Assembly (NCBI GenBank): GCA_910589655.1
Contig: CAJUTJ010000132.1
Span: 1 to 59,464 of the forward strand
DNA: 59,464 nucleotides
Source: an uncultured Acetatifactor sp.
GTDB lineage: Bacteria; Bacillota; Clostridia; Lachnospirales; Lachnospiraceae
Reading direction: 5' to 3'
Of this stretch, positions 49,139 to 57,611 are shown one piece after another. Below the pieces are notes generated by a model. It was not told where the DNA came from and did not search any database. It saw only the letters and a list, made by a program, of their open reading frames with translations. Numbering within the stretch: the first letter of the stretch is position 1; each line of letters opens with the position of its first letter. The position numbers and the translations under genes are program-made.

Positions 49139-50803
49139 TTAGTAATTCCCGAAATTTACAATAATATAGTCTTCCATCTCCAAAATGGAGCCTTTGGCAG
49201 GCCATACGGGAGCATCCCGCATTAGTTCTTCTGCGGCTTTATAATGTTGCGTGTCGTTGTCCTCCTGAAAGGAAAAACCATGCATTTCCCAAAAGCGTAT
49301 CAATTCCCGGTCGAATCCGTAATAGGCTTTATTTGCCCAGTTGATAAAGGAAAGCTGGGGGGTTTCCGCCACGGCATAGCCGTAGGGGGTGTTGTATTTT
49401 TCGAAGATTTCTTCATCCACCATGCAGACAAAAAATTTCACAAGGGAGTATTTTTTGGACCAGTCCGGAGTATATACATCTTCAAGAAGGCTTACCGGAG
49501 TCTGGCGGCTGCCTGCTACGCAGATAGGCTTGTCCGTGTCATATTCCGCCATAAGCTCCAATGCCAGTGCATCCAGAGTGCGCTTGTCATCCTCATATTT
49601 CATGGCGTCAATGAGAAGCCATTTATTCATCTCATAGCCTTGGCGGTATAGGAGCAGGAAGGCAAGAAATAATGCGGTTCCTTGAAGCCATTTGGGATGC
49701 GCCTTGCGGCAGAATGTTTGTCCGGCAAGAAGTGCGGCAAAAGCTGTGAGGAGCGGCACATACTCGCTGGAGCGGTAATAGGTGGGGACACCCTCCAAAA
49801 TGGGCATTACCCATGGGAGAAACAAAATGGCGGCCACAGCGGCAAGAACCCAGCCGTCCTTAGTGGCGGCGGTCTGCCTGATTCCCCAGAAGACCAGCCA
49901 TAATTCCGCCAGCACCAATATAAGAACCGGCAGATAGACAATTCCGTGGATGGAATATTTCACGAAAAACTCTTTTAACATTGACAGAAATTCATGGATG
50001 CTGCGGGTTCCGTCGAACCATCCCATAAAGAGGGATACAATATCCCCAAAACCTCTGCTTGCCAGCACCTGAGTCTGATCCTCCAGACGGAAAAGCAGGA
50101 TGATTCCGTTGATGAAGAGACTGCGGAATATCATGCCGATCCCGCAGACTGCCAAGATTGTCAAAAACCATTTGGAAGGAGCCCCATCATATTCTTGTAT
50201 AGTCTGACGCGTCCGGATTATCATAAAATTCATTACGAGTCCCATGAGGAACACAATGATAAAGGCTTCATAAAAGCCTAAGGACACTGCCAGCAGCAGT
50301 GCGCTCAACAAAATATACTTCCAACGTATCCTTTTCACTTTTGTAAAGGATTTCATTGCTGCCAGTACAGCCAGCGCCGTCACCCCGTATCCCAGATAAA
50401 TGCCGTCCTGAACATACCAAACCACCACCTCGCTTAGGATGGGGCTGGAGATCATGACTCCTGCAAACAGGGTGTAGACAAGGACAGGGAGCTTTGAACC
50501 GAAAAGCCTGTAGAAAACCACGCACCACAAAGAGACGGAGAGACAGAAAAACAAAAGTCCGATAGTCTCTACGAAATAGGGATTGTAGTCCAGAGGGAAC
50601 AGTTTATGAATCATATAGAGGCACCATCGCCCCATGGCGGGGGACACTCCGTCTATATAATAGAGCTTAAAGGACGTGTCGTCGATTCCCACGGTGGGAT
50701 TGAACAATAAGGTGGCATAGGACAGAATCATAATTGTGATCAGCCCTACGGCAAATGTTTTCTTGCTCCAAAAATATTTTAAGTCTTTTATCAGATCGGA
50801 CAT
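49139..50803 (-). CDS. multi-spanning glucosyltransferase-like membrane protein (GtrII type)
   Basis: A 554-residue protein with about 11 membrane spans in the first 400 residues and a soluble C-terminal part (about 405-554). It opens with a span followed by NPTVGIDDTSFKLYYIDG and SPAMGRWCLY, a conserved Asp-Asp loop as in GT-C-type transferases that use undecaprenyl-linked sugars, such as GtrII. The assignment to that family is from memory and from topology. The product probably modifies a surface glycan. AAAGGA lies about ten bases before the ATG. No partner genes (GtrA/GtrB) are visible nearby. Confidence 0.65.
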   Translation of the reverse strand: MSDLIKDLKYFWSKKTFAVGLITIMILSYATLLFNPTVGIDDTSFKLYYIDGVSPAMGRWCLYMIHKLFPLDYNPYFVETIGLLFFCLSVSLWCVVFYRLFGSKLPVLVYTLFAGVMISSPILSEVVVWYVQDGIYLGYGVTALAVLAAMKSFTKVKRIRWKYILLSALLLAVSLGFYEAFIIVFLMGLVMNFMIIRTRQTIQEYDGAPSKWFLTILAVCGIGMIFRSLFINGIILLFRLEDQTQVLASRGFGDIVSLFMGWFDGTRSIHEFLSMLKEFFVKYSIHGIVYLPVLILVLAELWLVFWGIRQTAATKDGWVLAAVAAILFLPWVMPILEGVPTYYRSSEYVPLLTAFAALLAGQTFCRKAHPKWLQGTALFLAFLLLYRQGYEMNKWLLIDAMKYEDDKRTLDALALELMAEYDTDKPICVAGSRQTPVSLLEDVYTPDWSKKYSLVKFFVCMVDEEIFEKYNTPYGYAVAETPQLSFINWANKAYYGFDRELIRFWEMHGFSFQEDNDTQHYKAAEELMRDAPVWPAKGSILEMEDYIIVNFGNY

Positions 50804-51087
50804 AGGGATAATTTTCCTTTCTATTTACACTGATATTCCATTTATATCACAAATTATTGCCTGATGTAAAGACAGAATGACCACCGCGAGGCGCTTTCAC
50901 GCGCATTTTGCGTGATCAAACCCAAGCGATTAGAATAATCTCTTGGACAGCTGTGCGCGAAACCGCTGTTTTGTGGTTTCTGTGCATACGTTGCTGGTCA
51001 CTGCCCTGTCGAAACTGTTACATTTTTATTTTGTGCGTTAGAGCATGTTTGAAAATCCATTCCAGCCTTCTGCTGTAATACGGTTAG
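50804..51087. other. repeat-rich intergenic region
   Basis: No gene was seen. The stretch 50944-50998 (GGACAGCTGTG, then GAAACC/GGTTTC arms, then CTGTGCATA) repeats 35765-35815. A GTTGCTGGTCAC... to CTGTTAC stem (about 50990-51020) belongs to the GTTACTG hairpin family. The structured repeat copy 2 starts at 51088. Confidence 0.6.
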
Positions 51088-51227
51088 GTAACAGTTCAGA
51101 CAGGTCACTGAACCGTTACAAGATGCACACAAAACGCGAAAAGAATGCGTTTTGGCGCCCGCATGTCTCGCAAAATCGCATAGAGACGCGATTTTGACTT
51201 CGCGGGAGGGGCTGTCTGATCTGTTAC
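51088..51227. repeat. structured repeat, copy 2 (upstream of yefM-yoeB)
   Basis: GTAAC... to GTTAC encloses GTTCAG (51094-51099) and CTGAAC (51108-51113). Next come AAAACGC (51131-51137) with GCGTTTT (51147-51153), and AAAATCGC (51172-51179) with GCGATTTT (51188-51195), then CTTCGCGGG and a final GTTAC. It is related to 48094-48232, with compensated base changes in the first stem. Confidence 0.85.
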
Positions 51228-51256
51228 ACGGTTAGTACAGAATATTGTACAAAATA

Positions 51257-51285
51257 TTGACAATAATAGGAATATGGAATATACT
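51257..51285 (+). promoter_or_regulatory. promoter of the yefM-yoeB operon
   Basis: Consensus TTGACA (51257-51262), 17 bp, TATACT (51280-51285). An imperfect palindrome around GTAC (about 51235-51250) just upstream may be a binding site for the antitoxin or toxin-antitoxin complex. Confidence 0.8.
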
Positions 51286-51307
51286 ATATCCAAGGGAGAG
51301 TGGTTAT

Positions 51308-51559
51308 ATGATAGCAACGAATTTTTCTAATGTGAGGAATAACTTTAAAGAAGTTTGTGACCGGGTGGTACATGATTCTGAGGTTGCAATTATCACAAGA
51401 AAAAATGATGAAAATGTTGTGTTGATGTCTCAGGCACAGTATGATAATTTGATAGAAAATCTTCATATAAGGGAAAGCAAAGCAAATTATGAGTGGTTAA
51501 AAGAATCCATCCGGCAGGCTGAAGAAGGAAGACTTGTAAAATTTGATGTGGAGGATTAG
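51308..51559 (+). CDS. yefM: YefM/Phd-family antitoxin
   Basis: An 83-residue antitoxin: N-terminal Phd/YefM DNA-binding fold (ATNFSNVRNNFKEVCDRVVHDSE, VAIITRKNDENVVLMSQAQYDN) and a C-terminal helix that should wrap the toxin (RESKANYEWLKESIRQAEEGR). It neutralises the YoeB encoded four bases downstream and represses the operon. AAGGGAGAG precedes ATG 51308; the frame opens earlier, but that part spans the promoter. Confidence 0.92.
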   Translation: MIATNFSNVRNNFKEVCDRVVHDSEVAIITRKNDENVVLMSQAQYDNLIENLHIRESKANYEWLKESIRQAEEGRLVKFDVED

Positions 51560-51562
51560 CTT

Positions 51563-51817
51563 ATGAATGTGTCTTTCACTGAAAATGCTTGGGAGGATTA
51601 TCTCTATTGGCAGAAGATGGATAAGAAGATTGCCAAAAGAATTAATGAATTGATTAAAGATATAAAAAGGAATCCATTTGAAGGACTTGGTAAACCGGAA
51701 CCGTTAAAGTATGATCTGGCAGGAAAGTGGAGCAGAAGAATAACGGATCAACATAGGTTGGTTTATCAGGTGGAAGGAAGCAATTTGATAGTGTTTACAT
51801 GTATGTATCATTATTGA
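51563..51817 (+). CDS. yoeB: Txe/YoeB-family mRNA interferase toxin
   Basis: An 84-residue RelE-superfamily toxin that cuts mRNA in the ribosomal A site. Typical sequence: WEDYLYWQKMDKKIAKRINE, GLGKPEPLKYDLAGKWSRRI, HRLVYQV and C-terminal MYHY. The catalytic Glu, Arg, His and final Tyr of YoeB are all present, so it should be active. The gene is adjacent to and co-transcribed with the antitoxin. Confidence 0.94.
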   Translation: MNVSFTENAWEDYLYWQKMDKKIAKRINELIKDIKRNPFEGLGKPEPLKYDLAGKWSRRITDQHRLVYQVEGSNLIVFTCMYHY

Positions 51818-51923
51818 CAGTTACGAGTGGAGGGGATTCCCGGATTATTGCACACGAGATCAGTGAGGCAATGACAGATCTTGTCAACAAAATGTTTGTC
51901 ACAATATAAAAAGAAATATCAGA

Positions 51924-51951
51924 GGAAAAGGCTTCCGGAGAAGCCTTTTCC
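51924..51951. terminator. hairpin between convergent yoeB and sigG
   Basis: A perfect 12-bp stem (GGAAAAGGCTTC at 51924-51935 with its complement at 51940-51951) and a 4-base loop. T-rich sequence follows on the minus strand only loosely, but the A/T-rich stem ends suit a two-way terminator. Confidence 0.7.
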
Positions 51952-52041
51952 TTATAAAACCGGACAAAGAACATAATGAGCCGGGAAACTGCCGCGGAAG
52001 TAAAGGGACTGTGTCCTCTGATAGCCGGCATTTGCCGGGGT

Positions 52042-52824
52042 TCAGGCAGTCAAGTACGTCCGCATTGTGCGGAGTGCATTCTTTTCCAGACGGGAGACCT
52101 GTGCCTGAGAGATGCCGATGGCCTCGGCAACCTCCATCTGTGTTTTCCCTTCAAAGAAGCGCAGCGAGATAATTTCGTGTTCTCTGGGATTCAGCTTTTT
52201 CATTGCCTCACTGAGGGAGAGATTTTCGATCCAAGTTTCTTCCTTATTTTTTTTGTCGCTGATCTGATCCATAACATAAAGCGTATCGCCGCCGTCCGTA
52301 AAAATAGGCTCATAGAGGCTCATGGGATTCTGGATGGCATCCAGCGCGTAGACGATATCTTCCTTGGAAATCCCCACTTCCGCCGCAATCTCTTCGATGG
52401 AAGGTTCTTTTGAATTCTTGCGGGTCAGAGCTTCCTTTGTATAGATTGCTTTATAGGCAGTATCTTTCAGGGAGCGTGATACCCGGATACTGCTGCTGTT
52501 GTCTCTTAAAAACCGTCTGATCTCACCTATGATCATGGGTACGGCGTAAGTGGAAAATTTGACATTGAGCGAAGAGTCAAAATTGTCAATGGCTTTGATA
52601 AGTCCGATGCAGCCGATCTGGAACAGGTCATCCACATTTTCGCTGCTGGAAGAGAAACGTTTTATTACACTGAGCACCAGACGGAGATTGCCTTCTATAT
52701 AAGTTTCCCTCGCCGCCTTGTCGCCCTCTTCGATCTGGCGGAACAATGCTTCCTTTTCCGCCGCCTTTAAAAGAGGAAGTTTTGCGGTGTTCACTCCGCA
52801 TATTTCTACTTTTCCCAGTGCCAT
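52042..52824 (-). CDS. sigG: RNA polymerase sporulation sigma factor SigG
   Basis: A 260-residue forespore sigma factor for late forespore genes. The N-terminus KVEICGVNTAKLPLLK is the SigG hallmark; region 2 is GNLRLVLSVIKRFSSSSENVDDLFQIG, with FSTYAVPMIIGEIRRFLRDN; region 4 has GKTQMEVAEAIGISQAQVSRLEK. The frame is open 40 codons further upstream, but ATG at 52824 gives the family start and has GGGAGG before it. It is separated from spoIIGA-sigE, unlike in B. subtilis. Confidence 0.95.
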   Translation of the reverse strand: MALGKVEICGVNTAKLPLLKAAEKEALFRQIEEGDKAARETYIEGNLRLVLSVIKRFSSSSENVDDLFQIGCIGLIKAIDNFDSSLNVKFSTYAVPMIIGEIRRFLRDNSSSIRVSRSLKDTAYKAIYTKEALTRKNSKEPSIEEIAAEVGISKEDIVYALDAIQNPMSLYEPIFTDGGDTLYVMDQISDKKNKEETWIENLSLSEAMKKLNPREHEIISLRFFEGKTQMEVAEAIGISQAQVSRLEKNALRTMRTYLTA

Positions 52825-53062
52825 TTTCGGTTCCTCCCTGTATCTTTCATTTCTCAAATTTGGTATTAACAAGTATGTACAGAGAAGGGGTACAATATTC
52901 TTGGAAAAATTTGAAAACTTAAAAGCATTGTTGACTGGCGACAACGCTGTACTGGCGCAAAAGGCAGGCGCATATTACTCAAGATTAGTGAATGGACAGG
53001 ACGGCTCAACAACATAAGGGCTTGTGCGAGAGAGATTATGAACGGGGAAATTTTTCAAATGT

Positions 53063-53782
53063 TTAAAGCTCTTTCATCATGCGTGTGGACATCAAGCAAG
53101 TTTCTCCGTTGGCAAAATGGATGATTCGATTTTTAGTGTCAACTTCTTTTATATTATTTTTGTTTACCAAAAATGCCCGATGACAACGCACAAAATTGCC
53201 ATCCAATACGCTTGCCAGTTCTTTTAAGGCGCTGGGAAATTCAATCTGGCGGTCCTTTGCATGGAGAATGACTTTATGGATATTGCTGGAAGTTTCAAAA
53301 AATAAAATATCTTCATAATCTACGTTGATTTTTCGTCCGCCGACTTCAAGGGTATAGACTTTATGTGTCTTGTTGGTTTGGAGCGTGTGTCGTTCCATTG
53401 CATTTAATAGACATTCTCTGAGTTTCACTTTCACTTCGGCAGGGTTGTCTTTTAATACAAAGTCCATTGCCTCTACCCGATACTGAAAAGTCATATAGCT
53501 CAGTTCTGAATGTGCTGTTATGAATATGATGAAACCACGGGGGTCATGCAATCTAATTTGCTGTGCCAGCTTCATTCCATTCATGCTGCTGTTCAAGTCA
53601 ATGTCAAGGAAATAAATGCCTGTGTTCTGGCTGGTCTTGACTTTTTCCAACAACATATAAGGGTCTCCTGTATCTAAAGTAAGCTGCATATCTAATTCTT
53701 CTATCAGAACGGTGTTTTGAATGATATTTACAATAGTCCGCCGCTGTGCGGCATTGTCTTCGCATACAAAGATGTCCAGCAT
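53063..53782 (-). CDS. LytTR-family response regulator (AgrA/ComE type)
   Basis: A 239-residue regulator with a receiver domain (EDN acidic pocket at 8-10, phospho-acceptor D60 in YFLDIDL) and a C-terminal LytTR DNA-binding domain (about 140-238: KINVDYEDILFFETSSNIHKV, FVRCHRAFLVNKNNI). It lies six bases after the kinase gene on the minus strand. Targets may include its own promoter and the divergent membrane gene. Confidence 0.92.
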   Translation of the reverse strand: MLDIFVCEDNAAQRRTIVNIIQNTVLIEELDMQLTLDTGDPYMLLEKVKTSQNTGIYFLDIDLNSSMNGMKLAQQIRLHDPRGFIIFITAHSELSYMTFQYRVEAMDFVLKDNPAEVKVKLRECLLNAMERHTLQTNKTHKVYTLEVGGRKINVDYEDILFFETSSNIHKVILHAKDRQIEFPSALKELASVLDGNFVRCHRAFLVNKNNIKEVDTKNRIIHFANGETCLMSTRMMKEL

Positions 53783-53788
53783 ATGATG

Positions 53789-55084
53789 TCATTCCTTTCT
53801 GTCGGTAAGTTCTATATGTTGTGTGAAATAGTCGCGTTTCATTGTTGTTTCTAACAGCACGTTGTCATAAGAACTGATGATTTTCTGGGCGTTCCAAAGC
53901 CCGATTCCTTGATGCCCGTTTTTTGTGCTAAAGCCCTTTTGCTTTAATTTATGCAGCATTACACCGTTATCCGGAAAGCGGTTGCTTATGATGATGGATA
54001 CGCTGGTTTTATTCTGGAGGATATTTAAGCCTATTTGCGGCTGTTCTGTCTCCAATGTGGCTTCCATCGCATTGTCTAAAAAGATTCCAAGTATTCTGGC
54101 AAGGTCTACCGTGTCTATCAGAAAACTTTCCACTTTATCGGGGATATCAATGGTGATGTCAATCCCCGATTCATGGGCGTAAATCATTTTTGCGGAGAGC
54201 AGGCTTTTGATTTCCAACACGCCAATGTTGCTAAGCTGGTTCAGCTTGTAATCTCCCCCTGTAATCAGATTCTTCGTTGGGAAGATTTTGCTTTCAAAAA
54301 AATCCTTTAACCTATCCATATCACCATCTTCTATATAACCAGACAGAGAGAGCAGAATGTTAACATAATCGTGCTTAAAGGAGCGCAGGCTGTTATACAT
54401 AGCTTCTAAATTCCGTGTGTAGTCCTGTAAGTCCTGCATGGACTTCTGCTTTGATTCGGTCTGTATCTGTTCCAGATAAGAGCGGCGCATAGCCAGAAGT
54501 AAACAACACATCACAAGCAGATACCCCGAAATGTGTAAGGCATTATTATATATCATTCTGCCGACAGAGCCGTTTTGTCCTGGAATCAAATTATCAAACA
54601 GATAGATGGTTATAAGGAGCAGTAATGCAGCATCTATCACATACCATGTCTGCGGAAGGCGTAAAATGCCTTTGCCAGACAGGAATACTTTTTTCAGCAG
54701 TTTGCCGCAAAGCAGTGTAATCCAATAAAACAGCAAAGTATAAATCAAATCAATGCCGCAAAAAAAATACCACTGATTTGATAAAGGTGAGGGAATCAGT
54801 ATATAAAGAAAATTTGCCAGCAAATTCTCTGTCACAACGGCAAGAATACATCCAATCATACCCATAAAAACATTCTGTGGCGCAGTGTCACGGCAAGCAA
54901 TCAACCCATAAATACATACCGCCGCCAGAATACCGAACAAACCGTATGGAACACAGGCGAGGAGCGTTACAGGCATTCCAGCAACCAACAGCAGTATATA
55001 AAGTATGCTAAACCCTTTGAAGCTCATATGCTGAGGCCATACATTGCGGATAGCAAGGGAAAGCCGAAAAAAAGATAGTAGCAT
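53789..55084 (-). CDS. AgrC-type sensor histidine kinase
   Basis: A 431-residue kinase with six or seven N-terminal membrane spans (to about 195), then a DHp helix with SFKHDYVNIL (H238) and a GHKL ATPase domain (N-box DNAMEAT, G-box HQGIGLWN). HPK10-type kinases of this build sense peptides; no agrB/agrD-like genes are visible beside it. AGAAGGA lies before ATG 55084; the alternative start MSFKGF is 19 codons later. Confidence 0.9.
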   Translation of the reverse strand: MLLSFFRLSLAIRNVWPQHMSFKGFSILYILLLVAGMPVTLLACVPYGLFGILAAVCIYGLIACRDTAPQNVFMGMIGCILAVVTENLLANFLYILIPSPLSNQWYFFCGIDLIYTLLFYWITLLCGKLLKKVFLSGKGILRLPQTWYVIDAALLLLITIYLFDNLIPGQNGSVGRMIYNNALHISGYLLVMCCLLLAMRRSYLEQIQTESKQKSMQDLQDYTRNLEAMYNSLRSFKHDYVNILLSLSGYIEDGDMDRLKDFFESKIFPTKNLITGGDYKLNQLSNIGVLEIKSLLSAKMIYAHESGIDITIDIPDKVESFLIDTVDLARILGIFLDNAMEATLETEQPQIGLNILQNKTSVSIIISNRFPDNGVMLHKLKQKGFSTKNGHQGIGLWNAQKIISSYDNVLLETTMKRDYFTQHIELTDRKE

Positions 55085-55237
55085 TTCAAGATATTCCTTC
55101 TTTCGATATTTACTTCCCTAATTATACTTTATACCGTTCTTTATATCAACCGCCCTGCTGCAAAAATGACGAATAAGTGCGTATTCTGTAAAAAGAAAAA
55201 CCCACTTATTCATGAATCGGGGCATTTCATGACTGTT

Positions 55238-55268
55238 TTGAAAGAATTGCTGTTTTCTCTGATATACT
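55238..55268 (+). promoter_or_regulatory. promoter upstream of the small membrane gene
   Basis: TATACT at 55263-55268 is preceded by TGA, an extended -10 form. TTGAAA at 55238-55243 is 19 bp upstream. TTCATGA occurs at 55209-55215 and 55226-55232 and might be part of a regulator site; that is a weak hint only. Confidence 0.4.
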
Positions 55269-55312
55269 ATTTTGCAGTAAATAAATTAATTTTGGAAAGG
55301 AAACAGGAAGCT

Positions 55313-55510
55313 ATGAAGCATTTATTAAAAGGAGCTGCTGTAGCAGCGGTGGTATTGGTTGCTTTAATGGTAATCAATATGTTTTGTAATATGTATGACA
55401 TTCACTTAGACCAGACAGCGACAGGTACAATATCCGCAGTTTGTGCTATGCTGTTTTATCGTGGATTGGTTAGGAATGAAAAAAGTAAAGACGATGGGAA
55501 TGAAAAATAA
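55313..55510 (+). CDS. 65-residue membrane protein divergent from the AgrC-type kinase
   Basis: A small protein with an N-terminal hydrophobic span (LLKGAAVAAVVLVALMVINM), a short loop (CNMYDIHLDQTA), a second hydrophobic part (TGTISAVCAMLFY) and a charged tail. It is not recognised. The frame is open to 55166, but ATG 55313 has AGGAAG before it and starts at the membrane segment. Its place opposite the two-component genes suggests that it is regulated by them or takes part in sensing. A terminator follows at 55647. Confidence 0.65.
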   Translation: MKHLLKGAAVAAVVLVALMVINMFCNMYDIHLDQTATGTISAVCAMLFYRGLVRNEKSKDDGNEK

Positions 55511-55646
55511 CGAGTAATCATTTTGCCGGTCATATATCTCTAAAGGAGCAGATTGCCAAAACGTCTGCGAACAAACGTAAACACAGCAAATTATAACAAA
55601 ATTTTTCACATACATAGGAGAAATATAGTAAAGGCATACATAAAGA

Positions 55647-55697
55647 ACAGAGCTGATGAACAAGTGAGAAATTACCGTTCGCCGGCTCTGTTTTGTT
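55647..55697 (+). terminator. terminator after the small membrane gene
   Basis: ACAGAGC (from 55647) pairs with GCTCTGT (to 55691), and GAAC/GTTC extends the stem; TTTTGTTTT follows. No gene was seen in the rest of 55511-55766. Confidence 0.7.
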
Positions 55698-55766
55698 TTA
55701 TTAGATTTCTGAAATGCCCATGAGGGAATTTGAAGATTGAAAATGAAATAGCACATAGATGGAAGA

Positions 55767-56075
55767 ATGGAATGCCAGCCAATGGACAAGGCTGACCGCC
55801 TGTTCCGCAAAAGCTATGGGGATAATGTCAACGGAAAGCTGAATGACGAACGCTTTTACAAGCTGCCGGACGGATATGAAGCCGAGCAGGAACAGCTAAA
55901 GCAGGAAATCGAAGCCTTGACTGCCGAGGTCAGCGAAGCCGACACGGAAGCAGCCAATGTCGCCAAGCTGATAGCCGTCGCCAAGAAATACTCCCGCATC
56001 GACGAGCTAACGTCCGAAGTCCTAAAATCTATGCTCCTGCCGATACCTATCTATTTTTATCCCTATCTGGTTTAA
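55767..56075 (+). pseudogene. C-terminal fragment of a large serine recombinase
   Basis: About 85 residues (DRLFRKSYGDNVNGKLNDER, YEAEQEQLKQEIEALTAEV, KKYSRIDELTSEVLKSM) match the coiled-coil region that follows the zinc ribbon in large serine recombinases of Clostridial integrative elements. The catalytic N-terminal domain is absent, and the frame degenerates after LKSM. It is a leftover of an element that probably brought in the neighbouring two-component genes. Confidence 0.8.
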
Positions 56076-56117
56076 ACCAGCTGTCATTATCCTGTAAAAA
56101 ATATGTAAATCTAACAT

Positions 56118-57443
56118 TTATTTCGCCCTTTTCAGAAAGCGGTTCAGGCAGAGCAGGTATAGCACACTCTGGGTCAGCTGGCTGGCCAGAATTCCCCAGA
56201 GATAACCTGTTATGCCGTAGGTGGGAACTGCCAGAAATACAAAGCCCAGACGGATCAGCAGACTGAGCACATTCATTACGAAAATGTGTCCTGCCATACC
56301 TAAGCCCTGTAATATACTGGACAGTGTGGTATCCAGATAGAGGAAGGGACAGATAAAGCCGAGAGTGGTAATAAAGTGTCCCGCCAAGGCGCTGTCGAAG
56401 AGAAAATTTCCCGCCCATTTCCCCAGAAACAAAAATCCCAGCATACAGACGATTCCCATCAATCCGCAGTATTTCACGGTGCGTAAGGCAGCGGAGCGCA
56501 CTTTTCCCAGATCTCCCAGCGCATAGCTCTCCGAAATAATGGGCAGAAGCAGGACGGCAATAGAGTTGGTCAGGGCATTGGGGAAGAAAATCAGCGGCAT
56601 TGCCATACCGGTTAGGACTCCGTAAACGCTCAGTGCGGTGGTGTTATCATAGCCATACATGCGCAGCCTTGCGGGGATGGAGACGGATTCAATGCTTTGC
56701 AGGAAGTTCAGTACGATACGGTTTGCCGTCAGGGGAAGAGCCGTCTGCATCAAAGGGAGATAGACGGATCGATATCCTGAAATCCGTAAAGGAGATACTG
56801 CTTTATCCTTGCACAAGGCAATGGAAGCGAAAGACACCAGCATGGAAAAGAATTCCCCGATGGTCAGACCCAGCACAGCCACACCGATGGCCGGCTCTCT
56901 GCCGATGGCAAAACAGTAACCTGCCGCTATGTAAACACTGGCCACACGGACAATCTGCTCCACCAGCTGGGCGGCGGCCGGATATCCGGCTTTCTTTATC
57001 CCATAGAAATAGCCGTTGATACAGGAGTGGACCGCGCTCAAAGGGATGGAAAAGGAAAGGATTTTCAACATCATTGCCGTTCTGGGTTCTCCCAGCAGCC
57101 GACAGGCTATGGGATCGGCAAAAAAGTAAATGACACCGTTACACAGCAGTGACAGCGGGAGAGAAATGCTCAATCCTGCAATCAGCGGCTGATAAGAGCG
57201 GGAGCGGTCGGTGGCGGCGCGTTCCGCTACCAGCTTGGAGATGGCGGTCTGGTATCCTGCGGCGGTCAGCGAAAAGGAAAGGGAAAGCACCGGATTCAGC
57301 AGCTGGTAGATGCCCATGCCTTCTTCCCCAAAAAGGCGCGAGAGGTAAATTCGATAAAAAAATCCGATAATCCTGCTTAATAAACCTGTGGCCGTCAGGA
57401 TCAGCGTTCCGATAATGAGAGGGTGGCGGTTCGTTTTCTTCAT
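56118..57443 (-). CDS. SpoVB-like MATE/MVF-family lipid flippase
   Basis: A 441-residue protein with about 14 membrane spans, of the MOP flippase superfamily. It opens KKTNRHPLIIGTLILTATGL then LSRIIGFFYRIYLSRLFGEEG, the typical SpoVB/polysaccharide-flippase N-terminus. SpoVB is needed for spore cortex formation; paralogues move undecaprenyl-linked precursors in growing cells. ATG 57443 is chosen; TTG 57449 is an in-frame alternative, and neither has a good ribosome-binding site. Sporulation-specific or general use cannot be decided from sequence alone. Confidence 0.85.
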   Translation of the reverse strand: MKKTNRHPLIIGTLILTATGLLSRIIGFFYRIYLSRLFGEEGMGIYQLLNPVLSLSFSLTAAGYQTAISKLVAERAATDRSRSYQPLIAGLSISLPLSLLCNGVIYFFADPIACRLLGEPRTAMMLKILSFSIPLSAVHSCINGYFYGIKKAGYPAAAQLVEQIVRVASVYIAAGYCFAIGREPAIGVAVLGLTIGEFFSMLVSFASIALCKDKAVSPLRISGYRSVYLPLMQTALPLTANRIVLNFLQSIESVSIPARLRMYGYDNTTALSVYGVLTGMAMPLIFFPNALTNSIAVLLLPIISESYALGDLGKVRSAALRTVKYCGLMGIVCMLGFLFLGKWAGNFLFDSALAGHFITTLGFICPFLYLDTTLSSILQGLGMAGHIFVMNVLSLLIRLGFVFLAVPTYGITGYLWGILASQLTQSVLYLLCLNRFLKRAK

Positions 57444-57495
57444 ATTCAATAAAATGCCTGTGAATGCTTTTCTCCATTATATTCCTTTTTGCAAG

Positions 57496-57524
57496 TTGAC
57501 AGAACATGGAAGGGGTGTTAATAT
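57496..57524 (+). promoter_or_regulatory. promoter of nifS-nifU
   Basis: Consensus TTGACA (57496-57501), 17 bp, TAATAT (57519-57524). It lies between the divergent spoVB-like gene and nifS. The following AATTCC-containing stretch (about 57533-57542) could be a site for an Rrf2-type regulator, but this is a weak resemblance. Confidence 0.75.
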
Positions 57525-57611
57525 AAATACAAGTAATTCCTAGTTATGTAGTATGAAAAGGATGACATGAATACTCATATCCTTTACAGAAGTGCACAGG
57601 GAGGTATGCAC

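Noticed and set aside
55406..55810. 134-codon minus-strand frame opposite the small membrane gene
   Set aside because: It runs through a terminator and the recombinase fragment with no coherent composition.
57530..57560. IscR/CymR-type operator before nifS
   Set aside because: Only a short AATTCC-like piece fits; not enough of the consensus is present to call a site.
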